Numbered from the stretch's first letter, positions 47,655-58,900 are shown. The stretch is 64,000 bases of DNA from Microglena sp. YARC (GCA_022414725.1 CM039462.1:119578470-119642469), one strand, 5' to 3'. Numbers and translations are program-made. The notes: a model not told the origin generated them from the sequence alone.

Positions 47655-48140
47655 TCTCTGGTATCTGGTAGTATTATCGTCTACTGGTGTACCTTGGCAA
47701 AGGCAAACAGTTTGTGTGTTAGTTTGTCTGTGTTTGTTTATAAGTGATGAGTTGGAAAACTCTGTGTTTGTTTACTAGTGATGAGATGGAAGTATAACAG
47801 CTGACCAATGCTAGATTTATGGGCCTCGGCCTGTAGACTGAAGTATGGGTATCTGCTAATATTGTCGTCTACTAGTGAATCTTAGCGCAGGCAAACAGTT
47901 GAAATCTGTGTTTGTTTACTAGTGATGAGATGGAAGTATAACAGCAGACCAATGCTAGATTTATAGGCCTCGGCCTGGAGACTGAAGTATGGGTATTTGC
48001 TAGTATTGTTGTCTACTGGTGTACCTTAGCACAGGCAAACAGTTCAGATCTGTGTGTTTTTCTGTCAGTGATGAGTTGGAAGTACAACAGCAAACCAATG
48101 CTAGATTTATGGGTCAAGGCCTGGAGACTGAAGTATGGGC
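47655..48140. repeat. ~150-190-bp tandem repeat, three copies
   Basis: GCAAACAGTT, AGTGATGAG.TGGAAGTA and CCAATGCTAGATTTATGGG recur in the same order near 47700, 47890 and 48040. The third copy runs into the 3' end of the small secreted-protein gene. Confidence 0.8.
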
Positions 48141-48248
48141 AAATCCACTAGGGCACAACATGACTAAACTTTGGGACAAATGGTTCACCATCCACGGTAA
48201 GGTTTTCCTAGAAGCATTGAGAGACTCACCTGAAAAAGACTTAGGAGC

Positions 48249-50284
48249 TCAAGGCATATCGACCCCGGGCATCTCCATCTCCTCAGGCATGTCAACCTCC
48301 TCCACCACCACAGTATATTCTGTCATGTTGTCATCCAGCATGGTCTCGTTCTCCATGGTCTCATTCACGGTCACGTTGTACATGGTCTCGTTATCTCCCC
48401 CATAAACTGGAACCATCAGGTTTCTGGATTCTGCCATCATATAAGTGGGCAACAATTGTCATGTTAGGCGAACAGATAGTAGAGTGGGCAGCTACATCTA
48501 CCATCACAGAAGTGGGCAACAATTTTCAGGTTACGCTAACAAATAGTGGAGTGGGCTGCTACATCTGCCATCACAGAAGTGGGCAACGATTGTCAAGGTA
48601 GGCTAAAAAATAGTGGGGTGGGCAGATACATCTGCCATCATAGAAGTGGGCAGCAATTGTCATGTTAGGCTAACAGATAGTGGGGTGGGTATATACATCT
48701 GCCATCATATAAGTGGGCAGCAGTTGTCATGTTAGGCTAACAGATAGTGGGGTGGGTATATACGTCTGCCATCGTATAAGTGGGCAATAATTGTCATGTC
48801 AGTCTAACAAATAGTGGAGTGAGCAGCTACATCTGCCATCACAGAAGTGGGCAAGAATTGTCAAGTTAGGCTAACAAATAGTGGAGTGAGCAGCTACATG
48901 TGCCATCATAGAAGTGGGCAGGAATTGTCAAGTTTGGCGAACAAATAGTGGAGTGGGCAGCTACATGTGCCATCATAGAAGTGGGCAAGAATTGTCAGGT
49001 TAGGCTAAGAAATAGTGGAGCGGGCAGCTACATGTGCCATCATAGAAGTGGGCAGGAATTGTCAAGTTAGGCGAACAAATAGTGGAGTGGGCAGCTACAT
49101 GTGCCATCATAGAAGTGGGCAAGAATTGTCAAGTTAGGCTAAGAAATAGTGGAGCGGGCAGCTACATGTGCCATCATAGAAGTGGGCAGGAATTGTCAAG
49201 TTTGGCGAACAAATAGTGGAGTGGGCAGCTACATGTGCCATCATAGAAGTGGGCAAGAATTGTCAAGTTAGGCTAAGAAATAGTGGAGCGGGCAGCTACA
49301 TGTGCCATCATAGAAGTGGGCAGGAATTGTCAAGTTAGGCGAACAAATAGTGGAGTGGGCAGCTACATGTGTCATCGTAGAAGTGGGCAACAATTCTCAT
49401 GTAAGGCTCACAAGTAGTGGAGTGGGCAGCTACATCTGCCATCACAGAAGTGGGCAAGATTATGTTTTTTTTATTATGAAAGGAATTTCACTCCAGGGGG
49501 TGGGTCTCCCGACACAACCAGCGACCAGGAGGATTCAGTTCGAATGGCGTTGCCCCTCCTACAATAAAGTAGGAGCACACAGGGTCGGTGGAAGATACCA
49601 GCAAAATAAAATGTCAAGTTAGGCTAACAAATAGTGGAGTGGGAACGGGTGAAAGGTCTCCTAAAATCTTCCTTTGCAGGTTACTCTGGATCAGGTTGTA
49701 ATGTGTAAGTCTTTCTACATTTGACAGTGTGCTTTCGCTATTTTGTTTTGGGAAGAAGCCTTCGCAGAGTCCATGGTAATATTTCGAACATTTAGAGGGC
49801 AAAAATATGATGCCTGAAGGGCGATCTCATAACACTCATGCCTGAATTAAACTAACAGTTTATGCTATCTGGATGTGGATTTATTCATAAATAATTTCAA
49901 CCGCGCTTCTGTTCTGGATTTTTTCGAAACGGTCTTGATTTAAAACTTTTATTGTTTACCATATTGGCCAGCTTGGTGCATATGCACATTCCGGTCAGCT
50001 AGGAGGCTGGGAAGGACAGCGAATCGGAGCGATTACTTAGTACCGGACTACCGGCAGCCTACGCAAGCAGGAAAACTTTGTTTTCTTACAATTTATTTTT
50101 TACAAGAAGTATTTTCGGATTTTCCCTTCAGCCCAATTGGCTACCCCTGGACTGTAACATAATATACCTGTCGTCCTGTCGATGGCAATGAGGTAAGTAA
50201 CTTACCCTTGAGCTTTCTCATGGAGGCATGGGAAGGAGTTGACACTAGAAGCAGTGCGGCCACTACGAGGAGCACGAACTTCAT
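48249..50284 (-). CDS. small secreted glycoprotein-like gene, two exons, 86 residues
   Basis: Exon 1 is 50206-50284 and exon 2 is 48249-48430. Exon 1 encodes MKFVLLVVAALLLVSTPSHA, a textbook signal peptide with likely cleavage after A20, then SMRKLK; it ends at AAGG|GTAAGT. Exon 2 follows GATGGCAG| and completes codon 27 as Glu (phase 1), stays open for 59 more codons and stops at TGA. The mature part begins ESRNLMVPVYGGDNETMYNV and is rich in Met, Glu and Asp. Five N-X-T sequons (NET, NVT, NET, NET, NMT) fall within ~25 residues; the tail repeats DMP/EMEMPGVDMP. No cysteine after the signal peptide. A TATA box lies ~135 bp upstream. No family is recognised; extra exons inside the intron cannot be excluded. 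Confidence 0.7.
48436..49458. repeat. ~67-bp tandem repeat filling the intron of the secreted-protein gene
   Basis: About 15 units of GAAGTGGGCAA.AATTGTCA, GTTAGGCTAACAAATAGTGG, AGTGGGCAGCTACAT, GTGCCATCATA. On the gene strand each unit carries a TATGATGGCA(C/G) word like the one that forms the acceptor of exon 2, so the array looks like repeated copying of the acceptor region. A truncated unit resumes at 49612 after an inserted dispersed repeat. Confidence 0.88.
49460..49611 (+). repeat. dispersed repeat C inserted in the intronic tandem repeat
   Basis: GGGCAAGA|TTATG...AAAATAAAA|TGTCAAG shows a clean break of the 67-bp unit. The insert carries the family signature ATGAAAGGAATTTCACTCC, AGG.GGTGGGTCTCCCG, GGATTCAGTTCGAATGGCGT. 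Other copies: 51147-51232 and 59950-60045; partial ends near 59594-59625 (minus), 60776-60800 and 63386-63425 (minus). Confidence 0.75.
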
Positions 50285-50418
50285 AGCCCTGGCTGGGGAG
50301 GTAAACATCGTGAGGACGGGAGCTGGGAGTAGAGTCGGACTGTGTCGGACTAGTAGACACTGAGGCGAAGTTCGACAAAAGTTTTGCTATTGCTCTATCC
50401 TTCACGCTTACAGTTCCG

Positions 50419-50426
50419 ATTATATA
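50419..50426 (-). promoter_or_regulatory. TATA box of the small secreted-protein gene
   Basis: On the minus strand the sequence is TATATAAT, 135 bp upstream of the proposed ATG at 50284, leaving room for a ~100-nt leader. No ATG in this leader opens a longer frame. Confidence 0.55.
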
Positions 50427-50429
50427 CTG

Positions 50430-50950
50430 CAAGAGTAGCCATCACTAGCCAACAAAATAACAATACACAAATCTAAGACGAGCTGTTAAAATTTGATTGG
50501 TTGGATTAGCGGTGGGAGTCGCCTTTCTCTGGGCATTGACGCAAGAAAGATGCTGAGATAGTCTAGCTCGGCTGGGTTTATGTTTCAATGAGGGACACGA
50601 AATGTGCATCAAGAAAAAATAAATATAAATCCCGCTAGCCCTCCCAAAACAGGACTGAGGCAAGGAAGGTGTGGGTGGGTGGGTGGGTGGGGACAAACTT
50701 GGTTACATGGCTCCAGCCTGGAGGCTACTCCCCTTCCTCGGCATTAAACAAACAGCACCGTTTTCAAATCGATTGGTGTAGCTGACAATTAATGAACTGA
50801 CAAAGCCTTTCACAACTAAAAAAACAAAAATACGAGGGGTGACGTAACAGTGAATGATCAATCACGATACCGTTTCTAATGACTTTTCACACAAAAGGGG
50901 GGGGAGGGGGTCTAGCGGCCTACCACCGAAGACCTAGTTCAGTGCCCACC
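50430..50950. other. upstream region of the secreted-protein gene; no other gene seen
   Basis: Includes a (GTGG)n run at 50671-50690, repeat D at 50695-50730, and a G-rich stretch near 50897. No supported coding sequence. Confidence 0.5.
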
Positions 50951-50954
50951 TGCT

Positions 50955-51945
50955 ACAATCCACTATGAAGTATGGGCTCCAGACCGTCTGGTTAATATTA
51001 ATACTTCTTACGGTCTCGAAGGGAAATGTGGAACTATTCCGAATAAGTTTATGAAAAGGGCTCTTGGCGGAAGAGAGAACACCCGTACCGACTCGATCCT
51101 CAGTGAACTAGATAGATCACCTACATGGGCTCATTATTTTTGAAGTAGTGAAAGGTATTTCAACCTAGTAGGTGGGTCTCTCTACATAAACCAGCGGCAC
51201 AGAGGATTCAGTTCGAATGGCGTTGCCACATCTCCTGGTTGAGACAATATATTGGCTTTTTGAATGAAATCGTTGACCGCAAGGACTGTGATTTTGTGAT
51301 AAGAGCCTTGCTAGAGATTGTTTTAATGGTAACCAGAGATAGCAATATACAATGCTGGTCTCATGGACTACTAATATGTATTCAGAGATGAGATTTTAAA
51401 GAAAATACTCTGATATTATTATAGATAATCAGACTTCACTGAGCAAGATTGACTTCGGAAAAATGATGAAGGCATCTCTAAAATAACAGACATTGACCTG
51501 AGTACAGTACTACAGTGAATGAGTGAACCCCAGGAGTCTTGATGATAACCAAGGAATCGGTATTAAAACTATTACGTATGCAAATTGGATGATGTCAGAG
51601 GATAGGAGCCATAGTTCAACATACACTAACTTATTAAATACTAGGGATGCTATTAAATGCATATCAAGACTACGTATTCGAGCCCACAACTTAGATACCG
51701 TATTGAATCAGAAAGGAAAGCCTCTCGTTCTGGCAGAACTTGCAGGTGCTGTGATATGGTGGTTGACGGTGGAAGAGTGGTTGAGGATGAAATTCGTTTC
51801 ATATTAGAATGCCCGTTATATGCCGAGGATAGAAAAAATAATTTTGGGGAAATGAAAATTGAACCTGAATTGGTGGATAAAAACTCCGGCATGAAGCTGG
51901 TCACGAATCCTGATTCCTTTGATTTTTTGAAGGATGGGAATTGAA
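50955..51945 (+). pseudogene. LINE (non-LTR retrotransposon) 3' coding remnant
   Basis: In different plus frames: KYGLQTVW and KFMKRALGGRENTRTDSILS, ELDRSPTWAHYF (the post-RT 'F.rr.LG......l.ElGr.P' block), then SRLRIRAHNLDT and TCRCCDMVVDGGRVVEDEIR, FILECPLYAEDRKN, the C-terminal zinc-knuckle-like block 'C..C......VEDE.HFLL.CP.Y...R'. The usual His before the third Cys is Arg here. Frames are broken and repeat C is inserted at ~51147-51232. Upstream RT palm and endonuclease are absent. Confidence 0.65.
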
Positions 51946-52165
51946 ATTGAAATCGAAATTGTCACATCTGAGTAATGAAGCCACTCTCAGGACGTGATGT
52001 AAAGGACACCACAGCGTAAGCTGGAGCTAGCCGAAGTCACCGTAGGAACAAGGATGGAAATATTTAATACAATTTATAAAAAAAAATGCGAGAACCGCAC
52101 AATTAAATGATCATCCCACGTGAGATGATGATTTAATTATATTGTATAATTAAATGATCAATGTA

Positions 52166-52283
52166 GCAAGAACTCAGGGACCCCGTCGGTAAAACAATTG
52201 TTTGGGGTTCAATTTATCAGTGCTTTTTCTTTTCAAGCAAGTCCCTCTAGCCTATTTGGCCTACCCCTGGACTGTAACATACA
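52166..52283 (+). repeat. dispersed repeat A (copy 3)
   Basis: GAACTCAGGGACCCCGTCGG at the start and AGCCTATTTGGCCTACCCC plus TGGACTGTAACATACATACA at the end, matching 30958-31113 across its length but without the poly-G run. Confidence 0.75.
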
Positions 52284-52970
52284 TACATCCCACTGAGGTT
52301 CGGTAGCACTGCCGTGGCTAAACCATGTGATCAATCTAACCTGGACCAATGCATCGAAGCATCAGCTACAAACCAAGCAGACGAGATGCATGTAACACAA
52401 TTGATGACATACCAGTTCCCCCCCCACCTCCATGAATTGAAGACCGGCATTTTGAATACCGGTACGGGTATACCACTATACCTGTTGAATATTTTTGCTT
52501 TTACTGCTGAAGGCGGCCAGCAGCCAAACTGTTGTGGCTGGGGCCATGTACCCAAGTTCAAGTTCCACACACACCATCTATGGACAATGCGTCGTGATAA
52601 TGTATACATTCTATGCGAGAGGGAGAAGTACGTTACATAAAATCAGAAAACAAGGCCTAGACAGGACAGCGGCACAGCCTGTCCAGTGCCCACCATATAA
52701 TTTTATAACCAGAGGAGGGATCTCAAGGCACCCCCACAATCCTCTATGCGTGCGCATGCGTCCCCCTCCCCCCAAAAATTGTTGGCCCCAGTGAAAGCAA
52801 CGGGCTGGCCCTCAACCTCACGCCTCGTAATAAGGCGTCCTGTTGATTTATGTACCAAGAAAATAAATCATAGCTTGAAGCTTCTTCTTTTAGAGATGAA
52901 GTTCAAGTTGCATACATCCTTCGCTAAGGCTCAATGACATTTGAATAGTAGGTAGGGAAGGTGCTAGACG
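52284..52970. other. no confident gene
   Basis: A 108-codon frame at 52314-52640 overlaps a repeat D remnant (~52540) and is probably not a gene. Nothing else recognised. Confidence 0.45.
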
Positions 52971-52971
52971 A

Positions 52972-53400
52972 GTCTGAGAAAATATGGGCTGTGACAGACC
53001 GCTCGTCCCTTCCAGGGTTGTTCAGGACGCTGCTTCCTGCGTCGCAGACACAACGTTGAAGGGTCCGTTGTGTTGCGTCTGAGAAAAGCTGGACTGTGAC
53101 AGACCACTCGTCCCTTCCAGAGTTGTCCAGGACGCTGCTTCCTGCACCGCAGACGCAACAATGAAGAGTCCATTGCGTTGCAGACGCAACGTAGAGAGGG
53201 TCCGCTGGCCCACAGATGCAGATTTTAGAGGGTCTGTTGCATCTCTGAGGGTCTGGGTGCGTCGCAGACGCAGATTTGGGGGGTCCGTTGCGTCACATAC
53301 GCAGATTTTGAAACCGGTTGTGTCTCAAGAAGCAGATTTTGAAACAGGCTGCATCTCGAGAAGCAGATTTGGAAGTCCCTCCTGAACGAGCCTGGTCCCT
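52972..53400. repeat. ~111-bp direct repeat followed by ~50-bp GCAGATTT repeats
   Basis: CTGAGAAAA..TGG.CTGTGACAGACC(A/G)CTCG recurs at 52975 and ~53086 (111 bp apart). From 53150 a shorter unit GGTCCGTTGCGTC.CAGACGCAGATTT repeats with drift. Confidence 0.85.
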
Positions 53401-53509
53401 TCCATTTACTGTCCAATCCAATCAGTTGTGCAAGTTCCTGAGCTCCTCGTACTCAGCCTGCAGCATGCAATAAAATCAACCGTGTTTGCAGGGGTATGTC
53501 TGCATGCAT

Positions 53510-53765
53510 GTGATTTACTTAATAATGACTTACTACGACTCACTTTAACTCACATGAATTACTCTGACTCACTCTAACTCACAAGACTCACTATGACTCA
53601 AATGACTCATATGTCATCTCCTCACACGACACACTACTTATGTCCTGTGGAGTTGATCTTTTCCCACTTCTCCTCATATGATTCATTATGACTCATATGA
53701 CTCCTATGAGTCATAACCGACTTCTCCTTAAAGGACTCATAATGACTCATATGAGTCACAACCCA
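53510..53765. repeat. ACTCATATGACTCA-rich region with 16-bp palindrome
   Basis: Many GACTCA/GAGTCA words; TGACTCATATGAGTCA at 53743-53758 is a perfect palindrome made of two TGACTCA (bZIP-type) sites. It may be simple-repeat decay rather than a regulatory element. Confidence 0.6.
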
Positions 53766-53972
53766 CTTAGCCCTCAAAATTAAAATGCTTGCTTGCTCCA
53801 ATATTGCCTATCTTATTTTGAGGATTAATTGGGAGACCCCTCCCGGATGGTGTGAAGCAGGCTTGTCTTGGGTCAACAATGGCCTGTCAATGACAGATTA
53901 ATGTACTGCACTGCACAGTCCTGTACTGCAATATACAAAACGCTAACCTAAAAGCACTTTACCTTGAGTTGC

Positions 53973-54047
53973 TCCATCTTCATCATCATCATCATCATCA
54001 TCATGTATATAATAAAAATAGTAATAATAATAGTAATGATAATAGTA

Positions 54048-54111
<64 letters not shown>

Positions 54112-54191
54112 TAATACTATAAAAGCGTATTACCTTGAGTTGCCCCATCTTCATCATCATTATCATCGTCATCATCATCATCATCATCATC

Positions 54192-54233
<42 letters not shown>

Positions 54234-54240
54234 TAATCAA
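53973..54240. repeat. compound ATC/TAA microsatellites with duplicated splice-junction segment
   Basis: (ATC)n at 53978-54004, (TAA)n at 54010-54112, (ATC)n at 54150-54192, (TAA)n at 54195-54232. Each ATC run is preceded by TTACCTTGAGTTGC(T/C)CCATCTT (53960, 54131), also found at 55159 at the edge of a candidate exon. Confidence 0.9.
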
Positions 54241-54289
54241 GGGGCCATCAAGAATGTTATTTTTGACACCCATGCTGTGAAGTTTTCTC

Positions 54290-54475
54290 CTCCCCCCCCT
54301 CCCCCCCCCCCCCTATTGGCTTAAAAGGCCAATATCTTACTCACCAATAATAATTATGTCATGTATGTTATGTGCATACTGACCCTCAAGTCGAGCTCTA
54401 TCAGTTAGTCATCTTCAAAATGAGGTTTGGCTTATGTATAAGCGACCCCCGCTCCCCCCCCCCCCCCCCCCCCCC
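54290..54475. repeat. poly-C tracts
   Basis: C-rich runs at 54290-54314 and 54452-54474 flank otherwise unremarkable sequence. Confidence 0.8.
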
Positions 54476-54684
54476 TACCCACCCACACGAAAGAATCTCC
54501 GATAATAAGAGGTAGGCTGCAAAGTGAGTTTCATCTGCGGTTACATTCGTTTCAAAGTTTAGTTCACAAATAACATCAGTCAGGGGCAGGTCAGAGGAGT
54601 CTCATGAGATACAACAGTGTGGGGCCAAAGGGGCCTCAGGCAGTGAAACACACCTCCATCCACCTGACACTGGCACAAAGTGCA

Positions 54685-55226
54685 CTATTTGTCTAGCCTG
54701 ATCCAGGTCACATTGCCGGTAGCCTTGTGGGCAGCTGTCAAGAGGGCAGGCCCCCCAAGTTTGGTTTTGTCCCTATCAGGCGAATGGATAATTCTCAACA
54801 ATGTGGCTGCATGTCTTGTAGACCATTTACAGCTCTTTACTTCAGCACTCTGCTCCAAAACAACGAGGCTGACACGGGCTTCTTGTTGTTTGAGCTTCCA
54901 ACTGCTGACTCGGGTTGTTTTAGCTTGTCTAGCCTCAGCCTCAGCCCTGGCCTTGACCTTAACATTTATTTTCATCCGTAGCTGTAAACAACATATCTCC
55001 GTAGCTGTAAACAACATATCTCAGCCCCCAGGCACTTTTTTATACTTTTTTCAACGGTTTCGGGGTCTACGAACAAATCGGGGACGATTAACAGCTTGCA
55101 CCTCCCCACATACGTTTTGATGCCCCCCCGGCAATAATGATAATAATATAAAAGCGTATTACCTTGAGTTGCTCCATCTTGAGCCCCATACTTCTCTGGA
55201 GCTTGGATCGCTCGTCATCAGGCAAT
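54685..55226 (-). CDS. last two exons of an unidentified gene (5' part not found)
   Basis: Exon at 55163-55226 lies between TTCTTGCCAG| and |GTAATACG and encodes LPDDERSKLQRSMGLKMEQL plus K, ending in phase 0. The next exon, 54685-54981, follows TTGTTTACAG| and stays open for 98 codons in the matching phase: LRMKINVKVKARAEAEARQA, then KTTRVSSWKLKQQEARVSLV, ending ...GGPALLTAAHKATGNVTWIR LDK. The product looks basic and helical, possibly coiled-coil. No family recognised. The acceptor is duplicated by a 23-bp repeat (CCGTAGCTGTAAACAACAT..); using the outer one would shift the frame. The first exon needs an upstream exon ending in phase 2, which was not seen. Confidence 0.4.
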
Positions 55227-55254
55227 CTGGCAAGAACAGGGATAACAAAATGAT

Positions 55255-55392
55255 TGGTTTGGATTTGATTGGATTGAATAGGGTTGGATTGGGTTGAATT
55301 GGGTTGAATTCGATTTTAATTGATAGTGTTAGATTTTATTTGATCGGGTTGGGATGGGTTGGGTTGGATTGAGTTGGGTTGGGTTTGATTGG
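55255..55392. repeat. degenerate (GGATTGGGTT)n repeat
   Basis: GATTGGATT/GGGTTGGATT units with drift, the opposite-strand relative of the CCAAA repeat at 34382-34612. Confidence 0.85.
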
Positions 55393-55430
55393 TACATAGT
55401 TTTTCAGCCAACACTGGGCCGCTCACCGTC
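55393..55430 (-). repeat. dispersed repeat fragment
   Basis: Reverse complement of the GACGGTGAGC..CCCAGTGTTGGCTGAAAAACTA segment seen at 32364-32397. Confidence 0.65.
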
Positions 55431-55562
55431 TTCTAATCCCACGCCCCCCAAGTGATACACACGGAAACCAGGTAACATACTAAGCAGATTATATAGTTAA
55501 CAGATTTGTCTAGCTCAAAACATAATTTGGGGAGCGTGGAATAATATTCCAGGTGTGGCCAG

Positions 55563-55601
55563 ATAGGATGAAGGGACTTACGGTAAGTCCCTTCATCCTA
55601 T
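55563..55601. repeat. 39-bp perfect hairpin
   Basis: ATAGGATGAAGGGACTTAC, one G, then its exact reverse complement. It lies between two divergent candidate genes, ~380 bp upstream of the protease start, and could be a cruciform or RNA hairpin. Function unknown. Confidence 0.85.
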
Positions 55602-55774
55602 TCATTAACTCAGTTGCCTGGTCTGTAATCATCAAGGTACAGTACTGAATATCAGGATGGACCAATGAAAATCACTAATTGACTTGGTTTCGAACAACTT
55701 GTTTACCTCCCGCATACATAGGTATGACAGCATCATGCGCTCATAGTTTTCAGCTAGAGCATAGTTAGTGAGAG

Positions 55775-55775
55775 A

Positions 55776-55806
<31 letters not shown>

Positions 55807-55835
55807 GGGGGTGGGGGGGGAGGGAGGGGGGATGA
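55775..55835. repeat. (GA)n and G-rich tract
   Basis: GTGAGAGAGAG run to ~55806 followed by GGGG.GGGGG-type sequence, 65-120 bp upstream of the TATA box of the protease gene. Confidence 0.9.
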
Positions 55836-55896
55836 GAATGTAGTGCAGGTATAAGTGACCTCAGAAGGCAGGCAGGCAGTACAAACCTAGTCATCA

Positions 55897-55904
55897 TATA
55901 TATA
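55897..55904 (+). promoter_or_regulatory. TATA box of the cathepsin Z-like gene
   Basis: TATATATA lies 78 bp upstream of the ATG at 55982, a usual spacing for a short 5' leader. An in-frame upstream ATG at 55958 would add eight residues before the signal peptide. Confidence 0.6.
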
Positions 55905-55981
55905 CCTGCGACACAACCCCTGCCACTTATATTTGCGTGCGTGGATAACCGACTACGTTGCTTTCTCTTACAAAGAATCCG

Positions 55982-58900
55982 ATGAATACAGTGATTCTTG
56001 TTTCCGCGCTCTGCCTGGCTGCTTGCCTGCAGGGCGCCAGCGCCGGTGGCTACGGAAAGAATCGCCACCTGAAGAAAACGACCCCTTTGGCAGATCGATT
56101 CTACAACCATCGCGTCGCACCCTCGCTCACGTTGGAGCAGATGCCCGCAGCCTTCGACTGGGGCGATGTGAACGGTATTAGTTATCTGAGCCCAAGTTGG
56201 AACCAGCACATCCCCCAGTACTGCGGCTCGTGCTTTCTGCATGGCACGCTCAGCATGATCCAGGACCGCATCTCCGTGAAGAGCAAGGGCAAGAGCAGGG
56301 TGATGCTGGGCAGGCAGACGTTTCTGAACTGTGCACCAGCAAAGAACTTGAGCGAAGGTAGGCTCCCCCTCCTTCTAACCCCCCCTTCCATCCCCTGTAC
56401 ATTTGACCCCCCCCCCCTCACACACACACCACCCCTTCCCCTCCCCCCCTGTACTGCTTCATCGGGCCGCCTGATCCCCTCCCATCCACCCCCCTCCACT
56501 CCGCTGCAGGCTGCAATGGAGGCGACATTATTGACGTGGTTAAATACATGACCGAATTCGGTCTTCCCGATGAGAGCTGCATGCCCTACCAGGCCATGGA
56601 CTTTAACAGCCTTGGAGAGCCCCCACTGGCGTCTGGCCTCACTAAGGAGGAGTACCACTGCCCAGCAGCCACCAAGTGCATCAACTGCATGCCTAAGGGA
56701 GATGACAGCTCACACTGCTGGCAGGTGCGCGTGGGTCCCTAGTGTGTGTATGTGTTTGTGAGTTTATGTGTGTTTGTGTGTGTGTGTGTGTGTGGGAGGG
56801 TGGGTGGGTGTGTGAGGGGGGGGGGGGGAAGGTGCATGGACTACATATGAAGGGCAGATAGCAGCACACATTGCTGTCAGGTGCTCAGGGGTGCTGAGTG
56901 TGTTTGCCACCCTGAATGTAGTCGAGACCCCACTGTTTTGGCTGTCAGCCGGGGCGAGGTCCCAATTATGGTATACCCAAGGCTTCGTCTCATGCCACCT
57001 GAGGATGCCAGATGACCGTTTCCGCCACGCCACCCCAATCACGCCACCCCAAACCCACAAAGCCAACTGGCGTTAGATAAGCGCGGTCAGGTTAGTTGTG
57101 TGCATGTGTGCAAGTCATCTTCATCTGTTCAGCTTCACTGAACCTGCTGTACACAGTTTCGTATAATCACTGTTTTTTTCTTTGTGCGACGCATTGCAAA
57201 TTGGGCGACTCGGTGCGACTACAGTGCAACGCGCTGCCCCCTGCATCCCGCTGAGTGCGAAGCGACGAGCATGGGAGGTTTGGGGGGGCATTTCGGACTA
57301 GTTTAGCCGGACCCATGCGTCGCCATGCAGCGACGGAACGGCGACGCGTCGTAAAAAAAACTCTGCCCATATCCTGAACTTCTTGCATTCCTAGGGACAT
57401 GTGGAGGGCGTTGTAAGCCAACGTCATCTGATCCAAGCATGAACTAATCTATGTGTCTATGATCGCACATCACGCCTTTCAGCTTCACCACATCATGCGT
57501 TTCACCACACAATATCACACTACATCATGCCTTTCACCACACGATATCACACTACATCATGCCTTTCACCACACGATATCACACTGCATCATGCCTTTCA
57601 CAACACAATATCACACTGCATCATGCCTTTCACAACACGATATCACACTGCATCATGCCTTTCACCACACGATATCACACTGCATCATGCCTTTCACCAC
57701 ACGATATCACGCTGCATCATGCCTTTCACCACACGATATCACGCTGCATCAAGCCTTTCACCACACGATATCACGCTGCATCATGCCTTTCACCACATGA
57801 TATCACACTGCATCATGCCTTTCAGTTTCAGCTTCACCATCGCTGTTTACAGGTCAGCACCCCCGTTATGTACCGCCTGCATGCCTACGGACAGCTGGAG
57901 GATGTTGGACAGGAGAAGCGTGTTGCAGGTACGAAAAAAGGTTTAATGTAATGTGGGGAGGATATAGTGTGTATTGGGGGAGTGGGGGGGGGGGGGGGCA
58001 AAGAGAGTTTGGCTGTCTTGGCTGTCAGAAGTGTGTGTGTGTTGGGGGGGGGGGGCATAGAGAGTTTGGCTGTCTTGGCTGTCAGATGAAAGAGAAGAAG
58101 AGGAATTGGAAGACTGTGGGTGGGTGGGTGGGGGAGGGGCAAGAGGTGGGAACGTGTAGGTGAAAAATGGCCTGCTCCATTAGCCTACCACCGGGGCAAG
58201 TCCAAAGCTTTCAGCTGCATTATATTGCCTGTCCTGTCAGTTTTAAGACGCCCCAGCTGGCTCTCTGTTCAGCCCAAGGATGGGGAAAGGGAGCTGCCTA
58301 TAAGCTTCTACAAGTAGCTCAAGAAAGAAACAATGCTTGTGACCTGTCTTCCAGGGGTTACTGAATACTCTCAAAGGCCTTTCCTGTAGCTTTTCGTTTC
58401 AGCAACGAGCAGCAGCTTCTAGGCAGCTCCCCTTGCCTGCTACCTAGCCTAGCCATGCATGCATAAATAGCATACATAGCTAAGTATGCATACAGACCAT
58501 GCATACATAGCAATGTATTGCACCTAGAAGCTGATATAATCATCTTTCCAATACTGTCAAAATCTTGGTAATCAGCCCAGTGGCTGGCTCAGGGAGTTGC
58601 CTAGAAGCTGCTGCTCGTAGCCGAAAAGAAATGGTATGGCCTTTCCTAACCTGATAATCAATCACCTGCGTCATCACCACCACCAACGAAAAGTTCGCGT
58701 AATAACTAACACAAACACTTGATTAACTGATGCTGCAGGTATGATGAGCGAGATCCTGCACTATGGCCCCATCACCTGCATCATCACCACCACCAACAAA
58801 AAGTTTGCGTAATAACTAACACGAACACTCGATGATCTGATGTCGCAGGTATGATGAGCGAGATCCTGCACCACGGCCCCATCACCTGCAGTGTCACCTC

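Noticed and set aside
57453..57951. Open frames of 115-139 codons inside the protease gene
   Set aside because: They are the 32-bp intronic tandem repeat read through in three frames.
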